Source of the DNA: Paragonimus skrjabini miyazakii | Lineage: Eukaryota > Platyhelminthes > Trematoda > Plagiorchiida > Troglotrematidae | Reading direction: 5' to 3' | Length of the DNA stretch: 64,000 nt | Assembly: GCA_014338405.1 (NCBI GenBank) | Contig: JTDE01000204.1 | Coordinates: 13,307-77,306, forward strand | In this document: piece after piece, positions 1 to 13,200 of the stretch | Position numbering within the stretch: the first letter of the stretch is position 1 | How the letters are laid out: each line of letters starts with the position of its first letter | Made by a program: the position numbers and the translations under genes | The notes under the pieces: generated by a model | Seen by the model: only the letters and a program-made list of their open reading frames with translations | The model's database searches: none | Told to the model about the DNA's origin: nothing

Positions 1-3000
1 CTTTACACCTAACCGCATAGTAGCCTGTTGTCAATGTTATGAAGCTGTGAAGTACAGTTTAACAGTATAGAAGCTTTTAGTTAGAATACGTCAAATGTAA
101 TACATTTGCAATTGTTGAAGCCAGCACAATTTGCCTAACTTCTAGTCTTGTGTGTACAAAACAAAATCTTAACTATTCAGGTAAACAAGAATGTAGCCTA
201 TTATTATGAAATACTGATTATTCTGTCCAGCACTCATTATGAACAACTGTGCTTATATAACTAAGGTTTGTCAGTAGTAGTTGTCTTTCACAGTCTGTTA
301 CCTCTTCCATTTCGTTCAACCTTGTCATTTATTAGTATATAGTTGTTTGTACAGAAGGAATACCGCAAGCATGCTTATTTAACAACCGCCCTCCTGAGAC
401 CCGAACCGGTGTTTTGTATGAAAATCTGTACGACAGTTCCAAGGTTAGCACTATATAAGTACAGTTCAGTGCTTCATTATGTTTCCACAATATAAAGCCT
501 GAATCTTGGAAAGTTCCTAAGATTTAGGAAGATTATGTCTAAACAATATCCACGGCGATTGTATCAAAGCAACGTTTATCATTCGGCTTAACTTGCTTCT
601 GTGGTTGACAGCGTGGAAGGCTATAACAAACTTCAAAAGATACAGTCCATACATTTTCACTAAACGTTCTCATAACTGACGTAGGACGGACGCTTATTTT
701 ATGTGGTGAAACTAAACTTGAAATCATAGGAGAATTGTGTCGTAAATCTTGGAGCTCTACCAAAATGTAACCGAAGTTTGTGTTTTACTCTACGAACAAA
801 GTATGCATCAGACAGTCTAATGATCTCAACCACGGACTTAGTAAAAGCAAAGAACAGTGTTCATTCAACTGTATTTGAGTAGGCGTGAGTCGTGAATGCA
901 GGCTTGATGATAGGACAGTGCGATGTTTATTGATGATGTAAATACTCTGCGTTTAGAAGGGCTATATGGATACTTTGTATTTATGGTCTCCAGCAGTGCA
1001 AACACTTCTTAAGCAGCAGGTGACTATTAGACACGTCGGGTATACCTTCTGTTATTAGTTTGGGCGAACTAGAAATACTGGTTAACAGCAAAAATACATC
1101 AACGTACTCTTTTTAGAGAATTCAAATTTTGAAATGGCCAGTTTTTAATTTCATTCACAACCCCCTCGTATGGAGATGGCTGGTTGTAGAAGCATACAGG
1201 AATGGTACAATTTACAAAACTACTTCCGGAATATGTGCTGTGGAAATCAGGAATGGGTATAATTACATGTTACTATCGAGATTGTTGCCAGGGTCGGAAG
1301 CGGAAAACATTTTGGACGTTCGGGGTTGAACTAAGGTAGCCAGCCTCACCATGGATGCCATCTAACAAAATGTAAGTGAGCTTACAATATTATTTACGTC
1401 ACGTTTTGCCTAAGAGTGATCATAGCATTCACAATGGACTTATTGTGCACGATCTTCGTCATTTCCGTGATCAATGATTACAGAAGTAGATCGCAATAAC
1501 TGACCTCTCTGTACCGGCTACAAGAAGTGCTGGAGAACTTACGCAGTACCCTTGAAGGATTCATAATTTGAACGTTGGCAGAGGGACAGCAATTTAACAT
1601 AAATTGTTTTATTGTTGAACATTATCATTTCCACGCCAGTTTTACTGATTAATTCAGACATAGTCACGTGTGTATTCCTGAGTGACAATGCTCGAGCAGA
1701 ATGACTTTTGTGTATGTCAACCCTTGTATGTTGAGATAGCGTGAAACACCATAATAGACAACACAACTTGATAAATTAAGCAACATGTATTTTGTAACAC
1801 AGGATGTTGTGTCGCTGCCTAGACGCTGTGTTGTTGGTGTCTGTTGCGTAGTTGCAAACAGAACAAAAATAATCGTGTTCCATTACTTAACGGCTTATGA
1901 ATACATCGCAGTCAACTGTTCTCTATACCACTACCTGATATCAGTCACGCGATCGAATGCAACGGACAAAGTGCCAACAACAAGCAACATTTGCTACGCG
2001 ATTGTTATTGAAAATCGAATTAGGGGGACAAACGCTTGGCAAACGTACAGCACGCATAGAACCCATCTGCCTGCGAGGAACAGACGGGGACAACGTTGCT
2101 CATTGAACAAACTGATGCGTAGGCGGTTCAAATCGTAAAATTCAAAGCAGATTAACTAAACCTCTATGAAATCACAAACAACGAATTCAGTAAAACAAAT
2201 GTTACGATTAACCCACCCTTTTCAAGACCACAGGTGGCATAACAACAATAAAGAGCAAAAAGGCCGCGAGCGTCTAAAGGTACTGTAAGCAATGATCTAT
2301 CTAGAAAGGCTAGTAAGCAAGCCATTGTATGTCGGTGGTAAACAACTGGAATTATGTAATAGCTAATAAACCAACATAATACAGGACGAATTAAAGTGGA
2401 TGGACGGGAATTGGCCAGCAGATACTCACACACATACGTCTAGGGTCCCTAGGTCGTTGAACAGGATGAACAAAAACGTGGCTCGCAGCAAACATGAAAG
2501 ACCTGCATACTATCCACAATTACCACCAAAGAGTACCCGTAGAATCAGTCGTACATACAGTTTGAATTGGAAAACTTCACAAAAAGAACTGGAAGGGCCA
2601 TTGAAGAAATTTTGGATTCATATATAGGACTATGTAATAAGCCCGTTGGTCAATAACCCAAATATTTACACTTCAATAATCGTGTCATGTAAAAAACTTG
2701 TTGAAACATTGACATTTTGATAGAAGTAATCGCATGACGGACGCTTGATTTCACTTCTTCTTTCTCATTCCCAAAACAATTCACTTAAAGGATTGCCAAA
2801 CCACTGCTTCATAATCTGCAACATCATCTGTCAGTTATGGCCAGACAAGACTAACAAGGACATCTAAAGCTGATGGGAAATTAAATAAATGTCCACTCCG
2901 GTCTGAATAATTGTCGTGAATGCTACTCGTTTTAAGGTATATGGTTCCTTCAATGTAGAAAATACTTCTGTCATATACTGAAACCATCCGCCAAAAGTGC

Positions 3001-3433
3001 GGTTTGGTATACTAACGCAAACGAGTAGCCAACCTTGAATAGAGCACTCAAATATTGGTCTCTTCGTCGAAGGATGCGGAACGGGTGAGTCGCAGCTTGA
3101 TTAGCTTCCCGGATTAGAAAAGGGGTTAGTGATCAACATTATATCAGGACTATCAGATCCGATTTCACAAAATCCGGCAAACAACATATCGTACTTATAG
3201 CTTTGACCGGTAAAAGGTTAGGGGGTGCACATGGTATCCATATATGTGGGTGCTAATTTTGCGATCACTGGGGAATTTCGTGCTCTAAGGTTACGGTGAA
3301 TCAACTTTTAACTGCAAGTTCATTATTTCATGCAAGGCGGATGCAAATATGCTGATATCACTTCGAAAGTGTGTAAAAATTTCATGGAAACATTTGAAAG
3401 GGGCAATTGATTAAGTGCCATTAGCGTTTGCAA
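1..3433. other. AT-rich stretch without supported gene
   Basis: I see no protein family, RNA gene or clear repeat here. The longest ORF is 117 codons (1785-2138, plus). Its product has no recognisable domain and is rich in residues expected from AT-rich chance reading. No tRNA-like box pairs, microsatellites or retroelement motifs were noticed. The stretch is most likely intergenic or intronic. Confidence 0.5.
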
Positions 3434-3580
3434 ATGCTTTCATTTGAGGTGTCCTTTGAGGTATCCGGGAAACTCGACAAAATGGAAACAAGTATGGTTT
3501 CCTTGAAAAGAAAAGTTGATTTGCTTTTAGAACGAAATGGTGTAATTAACATACTGATGTTAAGAATGATTTATCGCTGA
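3434..3580 (+). CDS. Short ORF with heptad-repeat helix; possible exon or element remnant
   Basis: This 48-codon ORF runs from ATG to TGA. Residues about 14-31 carry hydrophobic residues spaced 3-4-3-4 (Leu, Met, Met, Leu, Val, Leu at a/d positions), separated by charged residues, as in a parallel coiled coil. The frame is open upstream only to a TAG near 3422. I do not recognise the protein. A coiled coil of this kind occurs in ORF1 proteins of non-LTR retrotransposons and in many host proteins, so it could be an ORF1 remnant, a host exon or chance. No convincing splice sites or neighbouring coding sequence were found. Confidence 0.2.
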   Translation: MLSFEVSFEVSGKLDKMETSMVSLKRKVDLLLERNGVINILMLRMIYR

Positions 3581-6500
3581 CAACCGCTGTTCAAATTGTG
3601 TGTAGTTGTTATAAAAACGTCTACAGATTTGGCCAGCTATCTCTTAACACGGACTCACTAGAGAATTTGATGCTTGGATTGTTTTCTTACTGTTGGATGG
3701 AGTACCGTGTAAGCTCAAACACCGTTCGATGTATTGATTTGTAGGAAGTCGACTTTTACTAAGAAGTGCTATGACATGAATTTGTACATTAAGTGAACGA
3801 GGCCCTTAGCCTCACTTGGGTCCAAAGAATACGCTCGACAGCCAACCATAAAATGGAAACAGAAGCTTGCAATAATACTCATCAAGCTAGCTAAAGAGCA
3901 ATATGTTCGTATAAGTAACCGTTACGACAAGCGTAAAGCAGCTTGGTGCATTGTCACAGGATGTGTTTGCTCAACTAACGTACGCCGAATGACAGTTTAC
4001 ATGATGAATAGCTTATCTGCCAGTGAGAAATTCATTTGAGACTGGAGGACATCTGCTGGTAAAGCACAAATGCTCAGCCAACACGATTGCAGAATGTGTT
4101 CTTGAACTGAGTTGTCAATTCGGTTATGTGACCTCGCTGGAGAACATTATGCCAGTCCCTTTACGGATGTCCCACATAAACGTATGCAAGTGATGAACGG
4201 TGAAATAATTTTTAGTAATGTAAACAGCCATTTTCTTAATGAATGACCACTGTTCCACTCAAAGAAACAGCAAATTGGTCGGTATTTCCTACTTTCTGAA
4301 CTCTATGCTTAATAAAGCCAACCATCAGTTTGTAATTTCGTCCGACCTACCTGTGACTTACTATTGTTGGATATTCAAAAGCAAACTTACTAGAAAATGC
4401 ACATCAACCAAGGTAGATTGGAAACTCAAAGACCGGATAACATTTTTGGCTGGAGTAACTGAGCGGACGGCCCTGCAGTTTTAAACAGAGATGATAAAAT
4501 CAGCTCATGTTAGGAACAGGCATCATACAGCATGCTTCTATTTATTTATGTAGTTATTACATCAAAGGATGGTTGAAAACTCACGACAAGTTTAACAGTG
4601 GTTCAGCCGACTAAACTGCGGGCCGAATGAGTGGAACACACCCATGGTCAGATTGTACTAGATAGGAGGCGATCAGTGAGAGTACTAGTCGATCGCCAGG
4701 TAATGCTTGTTTTGGCTTCCGTGAATTTATATCACGTAGATGAGTGCTCGGCTATTCAGCTGGTAGGAACTGTTCAGCTAGTTTTGATGTAGCCACGGTG
4801 AACTTGTTGAATAGGCTGATGCGAGTAATACTTAGGTTCAGCAGCGTCAACGCAATACGCCATAAAGAAAAAAACACTCCATACGTGAATCTTGGAAGAT
4901 GTTCCAGGATAGAATAACATTTTTGTAGGTTCAAGACAACAGCGATGGGTGTACACAGCAAATGGAAGGGACAACAAAATGACCAGTAAGTCATTCACGA
5001 GAAAAACAGTACACAAGATGCGTGCTGATTAAAACTAAACACATACTTACGTTATTAAAGCTAATCACTTTTTGTCATCAGGCTTGAGGTGCTGGTGTGA
5101 AAGTCGTAATGTAGTAGATTGAAAAACTTCATTATATAAATGAAATTTCTGTTTACTCAAAGAAAATAGGCGTATGAAAATGCTTGTGCTCTTTTGTTTT
5201 GTCACACTGCACTTTTCCTTCTGTACAGTTCGTAGTTTGTCGCACGCGCACTTCGATGGAATGTTTGTAGTTAGGTTGAAAGAGGTTTATCTGAACAAAT
5301 TTTCTACGGTGTACATGAGATTCTGTTAGACAGTACATACCGTAAGCGACCTATTCAAGGTTGTTGGGACGGAGAATAGTTGGGTAGTTGAACAAAAATT
5401 TTTATCGGTCAGTAGATTGTTTCACTGGCAAAGTTTCGTTTTTGACACGGGAATGTTTGCAGGCCAAAAGATGCAGATGCGTATTTTGTAGTCATTTGAG
5501 AGGGCTGAGAGTAAGCAGGTAAACGAGGTTAATGTACCATCTGCACCTAATCAGAGACCAACATTAAGTCCGAACTTGTGAATAAAGTAGACTTTTATGC
5601 AACGTTGGTTTATAGTTATCCTCAAAATGTTTTCTAAATTTCGGACACGTTCAGTGAAATTTATTAAACATTGAGCGACAGCCTCAAAAAACATACTAAC
5701 AATATGAATTCTGTAAACTAGTATTATGTTATTCTAGACGAGTTGGCAGTAGGGTACAGGTGATTGGTTTTTAAGATAACGCTGAAACATATTCTTACCG
5801 CTTCACATTCCCTCACTTGCAAACATCGGTCATGGGTCAAACGTGGACAAAAAATCATCACACCCCTCCAAATCGCCCCTTCGGACTTGCCATCTACTGA
5901 CCAGTAAGTGTTCGAGGGTAATGTTTAAATTAAACAGAAGGAGACATCTGTAGCCTTTGAAGATAGGTCAACTGCCAAACCAACCGTATTGAATAGGATG
6001 ACTTAAAACGAATTATTTTCTTGCAACCGCTCACCATTTGTGCCTATTTTTGCAGAAACAGAGACTTGGATTCCGGTCCACTTTATGCGATTAACTGTGA
6101 AGTATTTGTCGGTCATCAGAATATAAATGAGCACGTCTGAACTGTGTTAGTTTGACTGAACCGGAAGTTCCCCCGTAGATGGCAAGATAATTAAAGCGTT
6201 ACTTGACCACAAATTTGGCTGAGCGCTTGTATGTGAAACTAACCTCATGCTTACTGGAAACAGATAAATTCGTCGGGACGATTACCTTATTAGATGATAG
6301 ACCGTAATTCCGATGTCAATCTTCACAATGAATTGAACGTCTAGAATCTGTAGGGATTATTTACAAAAGAGTGGCTGCGAAACATGTCTGATCACGAGGT
6401 TCGTAAACAGTTGTGAATAGTGTTTAACTCATACTAAAGAGTTTGAGGAAAGAAAAGGGTGAGCATTCGGCTAGATTCGTTAAAGCGCTTAGGGGGCTGT

Positions 6501-6862
6501 TTGGCGATAACTCACACTGTGGTTGGAAAACTGGAAGAATACTTTAAGCGTTGCAAGTATAACTTTGGATTCCAATGTAGTGACAATATACACCTGCAAA
6601 ATCATGTGCGAATTACATCCGGCAAACGGCCATGGTGAAATTGAAAATATATAGGGCAAAACCTATGAGTGCTAACTGATAGTCATGTAAATGCCGAGCA
6701 ATCTGTATATATGAGGCGGTCAGCGGCTCCAGGCTTGCATGTATTTTCACACTGGAATATAATGTCGAAGATCAAAATATTCGGTTTACTATGGAGTGCG
6801 TGAAGGAAGGTGTGATATTTTGTTTTGGTATATACAATCAACTTTCCAACAATTATCCAAAA
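3581..6862. other. AT-rich stretch without supported gene
   Basis: Only short overlapping ORFs of up to about 93 codons are present, several antisense to each other (for example near 4752-5016), and none has a recognisable motif. I see no RNA gene or repeat. Confidence 0.45.
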
Positions 6863-7283
6863 TGTACATTGAACATCAAAAATTGACCGCAGCTGTCGCA
6901 TTCCTATAGACTTTCCAGTCGACCCCTTTCTAAAAGAAGCACTTGACTCGAGTTTCTCTCTCATTAGAGCTCGTCAATAGTGCATATCCTTGCCACTGCC
7001 GGCACTAGAACTCCGGCCACGCTGCACAACCGTTTTTACTACTGCGCCATTGACCTCACGTTAGGCATGACCGAATTATCATATGTGAACGTTCAACCAC
7101 GTTCGCTCGCGAGTAATGATCAAGATGCTCGATCGCCTCGAGCTCTAATGGGATAGAAACTCGAGTGTGGTACTTCTTTTTGAAAGTTGTCGATCGGAAC
7201 GTCCATGGGAATGCGACAGTTGTGATCAATTGGGGGTGATGTTCAATCTATATGGAAACCAAAATCCCCTACTACCCATCAGT
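6863..7283 (-). mobile_element. tRNA-head/hammerhead element, copy A
   Basis: This is a non-autonomous element lying on the minus strand. Read on that strand it has a partial left arm (plus-strand positions 7141-7258), a spacer (about 7055-7140), a tRNA-like head (about 7000-7050) and a right arm with a near-complete hammerhead (6939-6988). The spacer matches that of copy B over about 90 bases, including the CATATGATAATTCGGTC stretch, and the arms match copy B's arms. The left arm is cut within hammerhead stem II and joined directly to the spacer, so this copy carries an internal deletion. The outer tail AAAATCCCCTACTAC is also found at the right end of copy B. The head-to-head arms would let a transcript fold back over about 100 bases. 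No coding capacity is present, so mobilisation in trans is inferred. Confidence 0.8.
6939..6988 (-). ncRNA. Type I hammerhead ribozyme, C3 mutated (copy A)
   Basis: Read on the minus strand: stem I 5' strand ending GCACTA, core TTGACGA (consensus CTGACGA, so the first core C is T), stem II GCTCT/AGAGA around an AATG loop with the closing G-C pair lost, intact GAAA, stem III palindrome ACTCGAGT, cleavage triplet GTC, then AAGTGC as the stem I 3' strand with one mismatch. The order fits a type I hammerhead with a minimal stem III, the SM-alpha-like format. The C3 change and weakened stem II predict little or no activity. Confidence 0.72.
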
Positions 7284-10200
7284 AAAAATTGATCTGTTTC
7301 GATCTGGAGGGAAAGTGGATAAAAACACAGTCATCACATTTTCAGTAGTTTGGTATGTAAATGCAATGTTGTTGAACAATTGTAGTAGTTACCATTCAAT
7401 ATACTGAGTTATATAGTGAGAAAATCCTGAAGATATTTCGGTGCGCCTTATTTTTCATTTGATTTCTTACCTACACATATCCAGTGGACCACTTCTGGAT
7501 AACGACCAATGAAATATCGATTAACGTACATTTACACGCCTCAAAACGGCCCGTTAATGTGATAAATTGAATTTGATAACGTACTTTATGTCTGTCATCA
7601 TATTATGCCGGGAAACGTTCACAAAACAATCCACATAGTTCCCTACGCTCAACTCATACTATAGCGTAGTGACCACTTTCTGGAACGCAGTGGATCGTAA
7701 TCGAGTTCTGTTTATAAATACAAAGGAAAAGTTCGAGATTTGTAAGGATGGAGGGCGCGTCATAACTTGTGTCAAATGATGTGTCGGTAGGAAAGCAGTT
7801 TTTCATTTCCCATGTCGCTCGGTATTCATTTTCCGTCATGTTCTGCGTAATAAGTTTTGTCATTATCCACATTACTGAGTTAAACATCTGGCTACAAAAA
7901 CTGTTTCCCACTGAATTTGATTAAACTCCTACTAGAAACTGCACAGCGAGTCTGTCGAATTCAGTTGGTGGTGGGATTGCATGTGGAAGAGTAAACTAAT
8001 CTGACGGAGTTGAATTATTTGCACAACAATTACGATTTCCCGATACACTCGAAAACACACAGAAAGTAGCATTTCAAAAAAAGCTACTTAAATAGGACAC
8101 AGTCTTCAAAAGTAACAATACTGCATACTGCACAAAGTAAAATATTCTGTATTCAAACGCTATGTTTTTGAAGAAGGTGAAGAATGTTTAGATGTGATAA
8201 ACACCTAGTTTAGTGCTACTAAAAATACCATTTGGCAGGAACCTAAGTTTTCATTCCCCCATTCGTGTTTGACACACCAAACGTCGTAACAATTGTTGCA
8301 AAACAAGAAATGTACAAAAATCTCCTAGAGCAAACCAATTTTGTAGCGATCTCAAGAACGAAATACATGTTAGTCAGACGCTTAGCAACCTGAGCGGATG
8401 GGGTAAAAAACTATATGATATCTACGGATAGATTTAAATATGCGGACAATAACCAGGAAGTCTCGCTAATACTTAGCACTGGTCAGCTTGGGTATCTTGT
8501 CAGGAAGAATGAAGACGATTTCACAAGATATTGGTGAGCTAAAGTGAGCATTTAAAGGCTACCATCTTCAACGTAGGACACCTAATAACGTGCGTATGTC
8601 GACGAATAGTTATTTATATATCAAGCGTTTTGCGAAAAAGTATGAACCAAAAAATGTCATGAAGATAATTCGTACTGCCAGTACAAAAGCTTGTGCGAGC
8701 TTTCAGACAAGCAAAACTGGTGCTACTGAAGATGGAGCATACATTTGCTAAAACATAAATGTCACGGACGTAACGTGAAAAGCAGATCTGGATGTGTTTG
8801 GTATACCATAGAATTTACACTCGAACGGTAAAGTAGACGGTACCGCCGAACGGTAAGTTACAGTGACTCCTCATCTTATCCAAACTAATGACTTTATACG
8901 ACGTATTTTGTTTTAGTTGGTTCATTGTAATCATATTTGGTGCAAGTGGATCCCATCTGGCAGGGTTTGCATGATTCCGGGAATTTGACCTCCAAAAACA
9001 GTAAAATCATCTGAAGAGGCCCCAGCCTCAGTTGACTGGTTACGCGATATCGATTTGTTAAAACGACCTACAAAAGTACATGTTTTGTTATTAATTGATG
9101 TTGACTATTTGTTTCCCAGATGTACAGGTTTACACAGACACATGCACAAGCATGCATTAGACGATCCAAGGAGAGCTGAATCATTGGCGATTTAGTAGCA
9201 GGTGGAATTCCTTTGTGAATGCAAAACATGTTTCGCTACCGCATCTACCATGATAGCGTTGTATCTTGTACCTTCCGATCAGTATTAAACAATACATTAC
9301 ATCAAAGAGAGAATTTTGCAGACACCACAAGTGAACTTTCTTCATAAATTCATTTTATTTCCCGGTGAGAGGTTTGTATGGGTTGTTTGACAGAAAAGAG
9401 TTATATATTAGACATTTGGGTACGTCTGCTATGAATAGGCTAGGTTGATTCGTTTCATAATTTAAGTCTTCTGTCCACTGTAGCAAAATCAAGTTTTACT
9501 GTTCCAGTGTTATTTGGTTTTAATGTTTTCAAACTTAATATATTGGCACATGGACTGTAGTGCTCCCTCAAGTGAAATTTGCCATTAATGGTGATGCGAC
9601 AGTTTATTAAATGAAATGAGACAGGTATAAAGTACAACATTTAACTGCAATGAATTCTCAGTGCTTGTGCGTGATAAAACAAACATGTTCTGTTTACAAA
9701 AGAGACTGTCACTGTGAATTAAATGTGATGTTTGTTACAGTGAAGCGGCCATAAATGCCAGTTAAAATCAGCGAGCCAAAACCGGGTGCAATAGTTCGCG
9801 TTTCCTATTAAAATAATGATATCTAACATTTATTGTACACAAGTGTAATAGATATGTATGATGTGATTGTAACTTGAAATAACTGCTAAAGGTGTACGAA
9901 TTGTTCAACCGTTAACCTCATGTTTTAATTTGTGGACAACTCTTGAAAGCTAAAGGTAAGTAGCGTTTTATCTTCTAGCATTTGGTTATTCAGTCCAATC
10001 AAAGACTTTTGTGTAACCTTTATAAAACAGACCGCCGCACATGAGAATATGAATCATACATTTACATAACATCGTTTATGGATGTAACCATACCATCGGT
10101 AGTTACCACTACGCGTCACCGTAAATTATGTACAACGCTGTGGAATGTATGCACTTCTCAACAGATTGTGCCATTTCAGTTGACACTCCGTTTAGCTTTG

Positions 10201-13200
10201 ATACCGCATTAGCAGAACGCGAGCAACATGTTTAACTAAAACTTTTACGCAATGCAGGAACCATTAATTCTGCCACATTGTATTTTGTTTACTTCAAAAC
10301 AGAACAGAGATATGGAGGTAACTTTCGCAGATAGATTTTTCGAAACCTAACAGAGATCATCTGACAGTCATTGCATACATGGAGTTTGTAGTCATTCACT
10401 GGGTGCAGACCACTTGTAACTTCTCGGATTCATTCTGTGATACTGTAGTCGTCTGTGAGGGTAATTCCTGCCAATCTAGCTGTGGCTGCGGTGGTATTTA
10501 ACTATTGGTTCCTCAGCATAAAGGAACTGGTCCAAAAATTTACAAAAACCGACTAGCATTGGCAAAGAAAACGGAAACGTTTTAAGAAGAAGCGCAATGA
10601 CATAGGATATGCCAAGTCTAACGTGACAAACATATATTATTGCTGATAGTGCGGTTCAGTTACAAAACGATCAGCTGAATTACTTCTTACATCTGAGGTA
10701 AAAGGTTGATTTATAAGGTTACTGGGATAGAGATCACATCAAAAATCACCCAAAACATCGGAGTGTAGTCACTTAATCAGACGGCTGTGTTGTCGATATT
10801 TAATCGTCGCAGTGGAAAACCGGTCATTCGTTTCCTGGAATCCCATTCACTCCCGTTACTAAAGACAACTGAATGCATTTGTGATCTCGTTGCAACGACT
10901 CATATTATTTTGTCACTTCCCTGACGGACATTGTACTGCTGTGCACCAAAATCATAGCCTTCGTCTTCCTAATCATTGGTGTCGGCAAACAGATGAAGCA
11001 GCCGTAGCAATTCCACCAGGACCCATCTCAGTAGGCTACAAATTTTGAGTTGTGAGCAAAAGGTCGCCGCATTCACAACAGGCTTATCATACTACATACG
11101 CCACAACGATCAATCGAATAGTCAGTTGTTTCAAACAGGTAATAGCTACTCTAGGGCAGCTCTTCACTAATTGTCATCCTCACCTCAGAATAGCATATAA
11201 TCTCGACAACAATAATTTTTTGCCGTTTCCGGACTCACTCGTAGGATGTCGCAAAGACGCTGTATTAAACGAGCTGTCTACAAAGAATTCAAGTGGTTCA
11301 GTCAATATCGGAACTTGACCAGTTTCATGCCGGTCCATCATGAGGTCTCATCATTGAATGTACTGTTCACACGAACAAGACGAACCCATACAATCGACAG
11401 ACTCTTAGAGGAGGTGGATGTGAAACCATACTTACCACAATCTATGAGTTATTCCAGTAGGTTTCGTAAGGGCATATTAAGCCACATGAACAGGTGGTCA
11501 GTGCGGAAAAACAAGTGTTACATGAGTATTCTGGTTGAGGATGATTTGAGTATGTGTTAGACATGACAAAGACTAATTCATTTGGTTGAACGAACATTCA
11601 AAACAGCCAAAATGAGTGTATTAGACCGGGCCAAGAATGTACTCGCGTCTTCAGTCGACGAACTTCAATCTGCAGGCGTCATCTCGCACTGTGTTCAGTA
11701 GTGTATATGTAGCCGAGGAGAACGTTATACAAGCAGAACCAAATGTGTTTCGCTTTCAGGGTTAAGGAATATTTGTCCAATTCAGTGCAGATGTTCATGC
11801 TATCGGAGAATTATAGTGTCGTCAAACCAAACAAACAAGCAATTTCTTTCATCGCTAGACACTTCCTGATCACCAGGTGTATTGTCGACCCAGTCTGTGA
11901 TTGAGCATCTTATTATGTCATTTTAATCCAAGGTTATTACCGTTTGCAACCAGTCGACTGAAGCTAGCCTTGACTTTTCGGGAACAGCCATTCGAAACTT
12001 TGACTATGATTTTACTTATTGATCTATTTTATATCATTGATCCAAAACATTCCTACTCAGTTGAAATAAACGCCGGTATATGTCATTTTAAGTTTCGTAT
12101 TGCCGAGTCGGACCGATATATTTGCACCTACGGCTTTCAGTGCTTCAACCGTTACGTTCATAGTTCACTTCTGACTGGTTATCACGTGTAACATAGAAAG
12201 ATCAAGAAGCAAAGAAATCCCACAGAAATTGGGTAGACGTTTATACAAAGTGTTAAGAGATTCTGCAGTGTAGGTGGCCTACTGAAAGTGAGTACAGGAA
12301 GAAAAAACTTTGAAAATCTAACTCACCATTGCTTCTATACAGCCGCCACACAAATTATGTCAGCCTTTAAGTGGAGTACACAGAAGACTAGGTTTAATCG
12401 ATAATGGCTGGAGGGTCCATTTGGCTGATCACTGTAAACCGAAGTAAAATTATGCATCATTTAAGTGAATGTAAGCCAGCGTGATCCGCACAGTTGTGGA
12501 AGTAAAAAAGGGGATCAGTACCGCAGGCAATCGAAAGCGATTAAAACGTAGCTCGATGAACGTAATGGGTGTTTTTGTCTAAGAGTTTTGCACTCATCTG
12601 AACAAAATTCCTTCTGTCCATGTGTTTACGGGTGATTACATGCATGACCTGGTCGGAATAACCGAATATATATCCAATCATCAGCCGTCTACTATTTATT
12701 CGGTAGATCGTGAAACCGTATCTTTAGATACAGTCACTCACCACTTGTTGTACAGCAGCTCGGTCACATAAGCAAATAGCTTTAATAATGGTCATGTTTC
12801 GATTTGAAAAACATTACCTTTGTGTTTGGGCTGAAATAGGTTTCTGGGTTCGTGCTATTCCATGTTACACTCAGTTAGCACATGTTGCAGCAAACGGCAA
12901 GTATAAAAGGGGGTTGATGCGTTGCGGTTTTGACTTTTATGTTTTCGCTTGGTAAAACACATGTAACGAATTCACGTAACATTTTACAGGACAGAGACTA
13001 CTATACTTCACATTGCATGCATACAAAAGTAATTGTTTCAAGTTGTCTTTATGGAGCAGTAGCAGGAGTCTTATTTAACATCAGTTAACATAAATTACTT
13101 GAAATTGCTGGCAGGTTTGTTACTTCCAACTCATTCGAACTGGTTTTGACCCCTACTAATAAATATATTGCTGAAAACTAGAAACCTTTACCCACGTGTC

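Noticed and set aside
11579..11710. Protein-like open run of about 44 codons ending in TAG
   Set aside because: It reads smoothly, but no motif, splice sites or flanking coding sequence support it.
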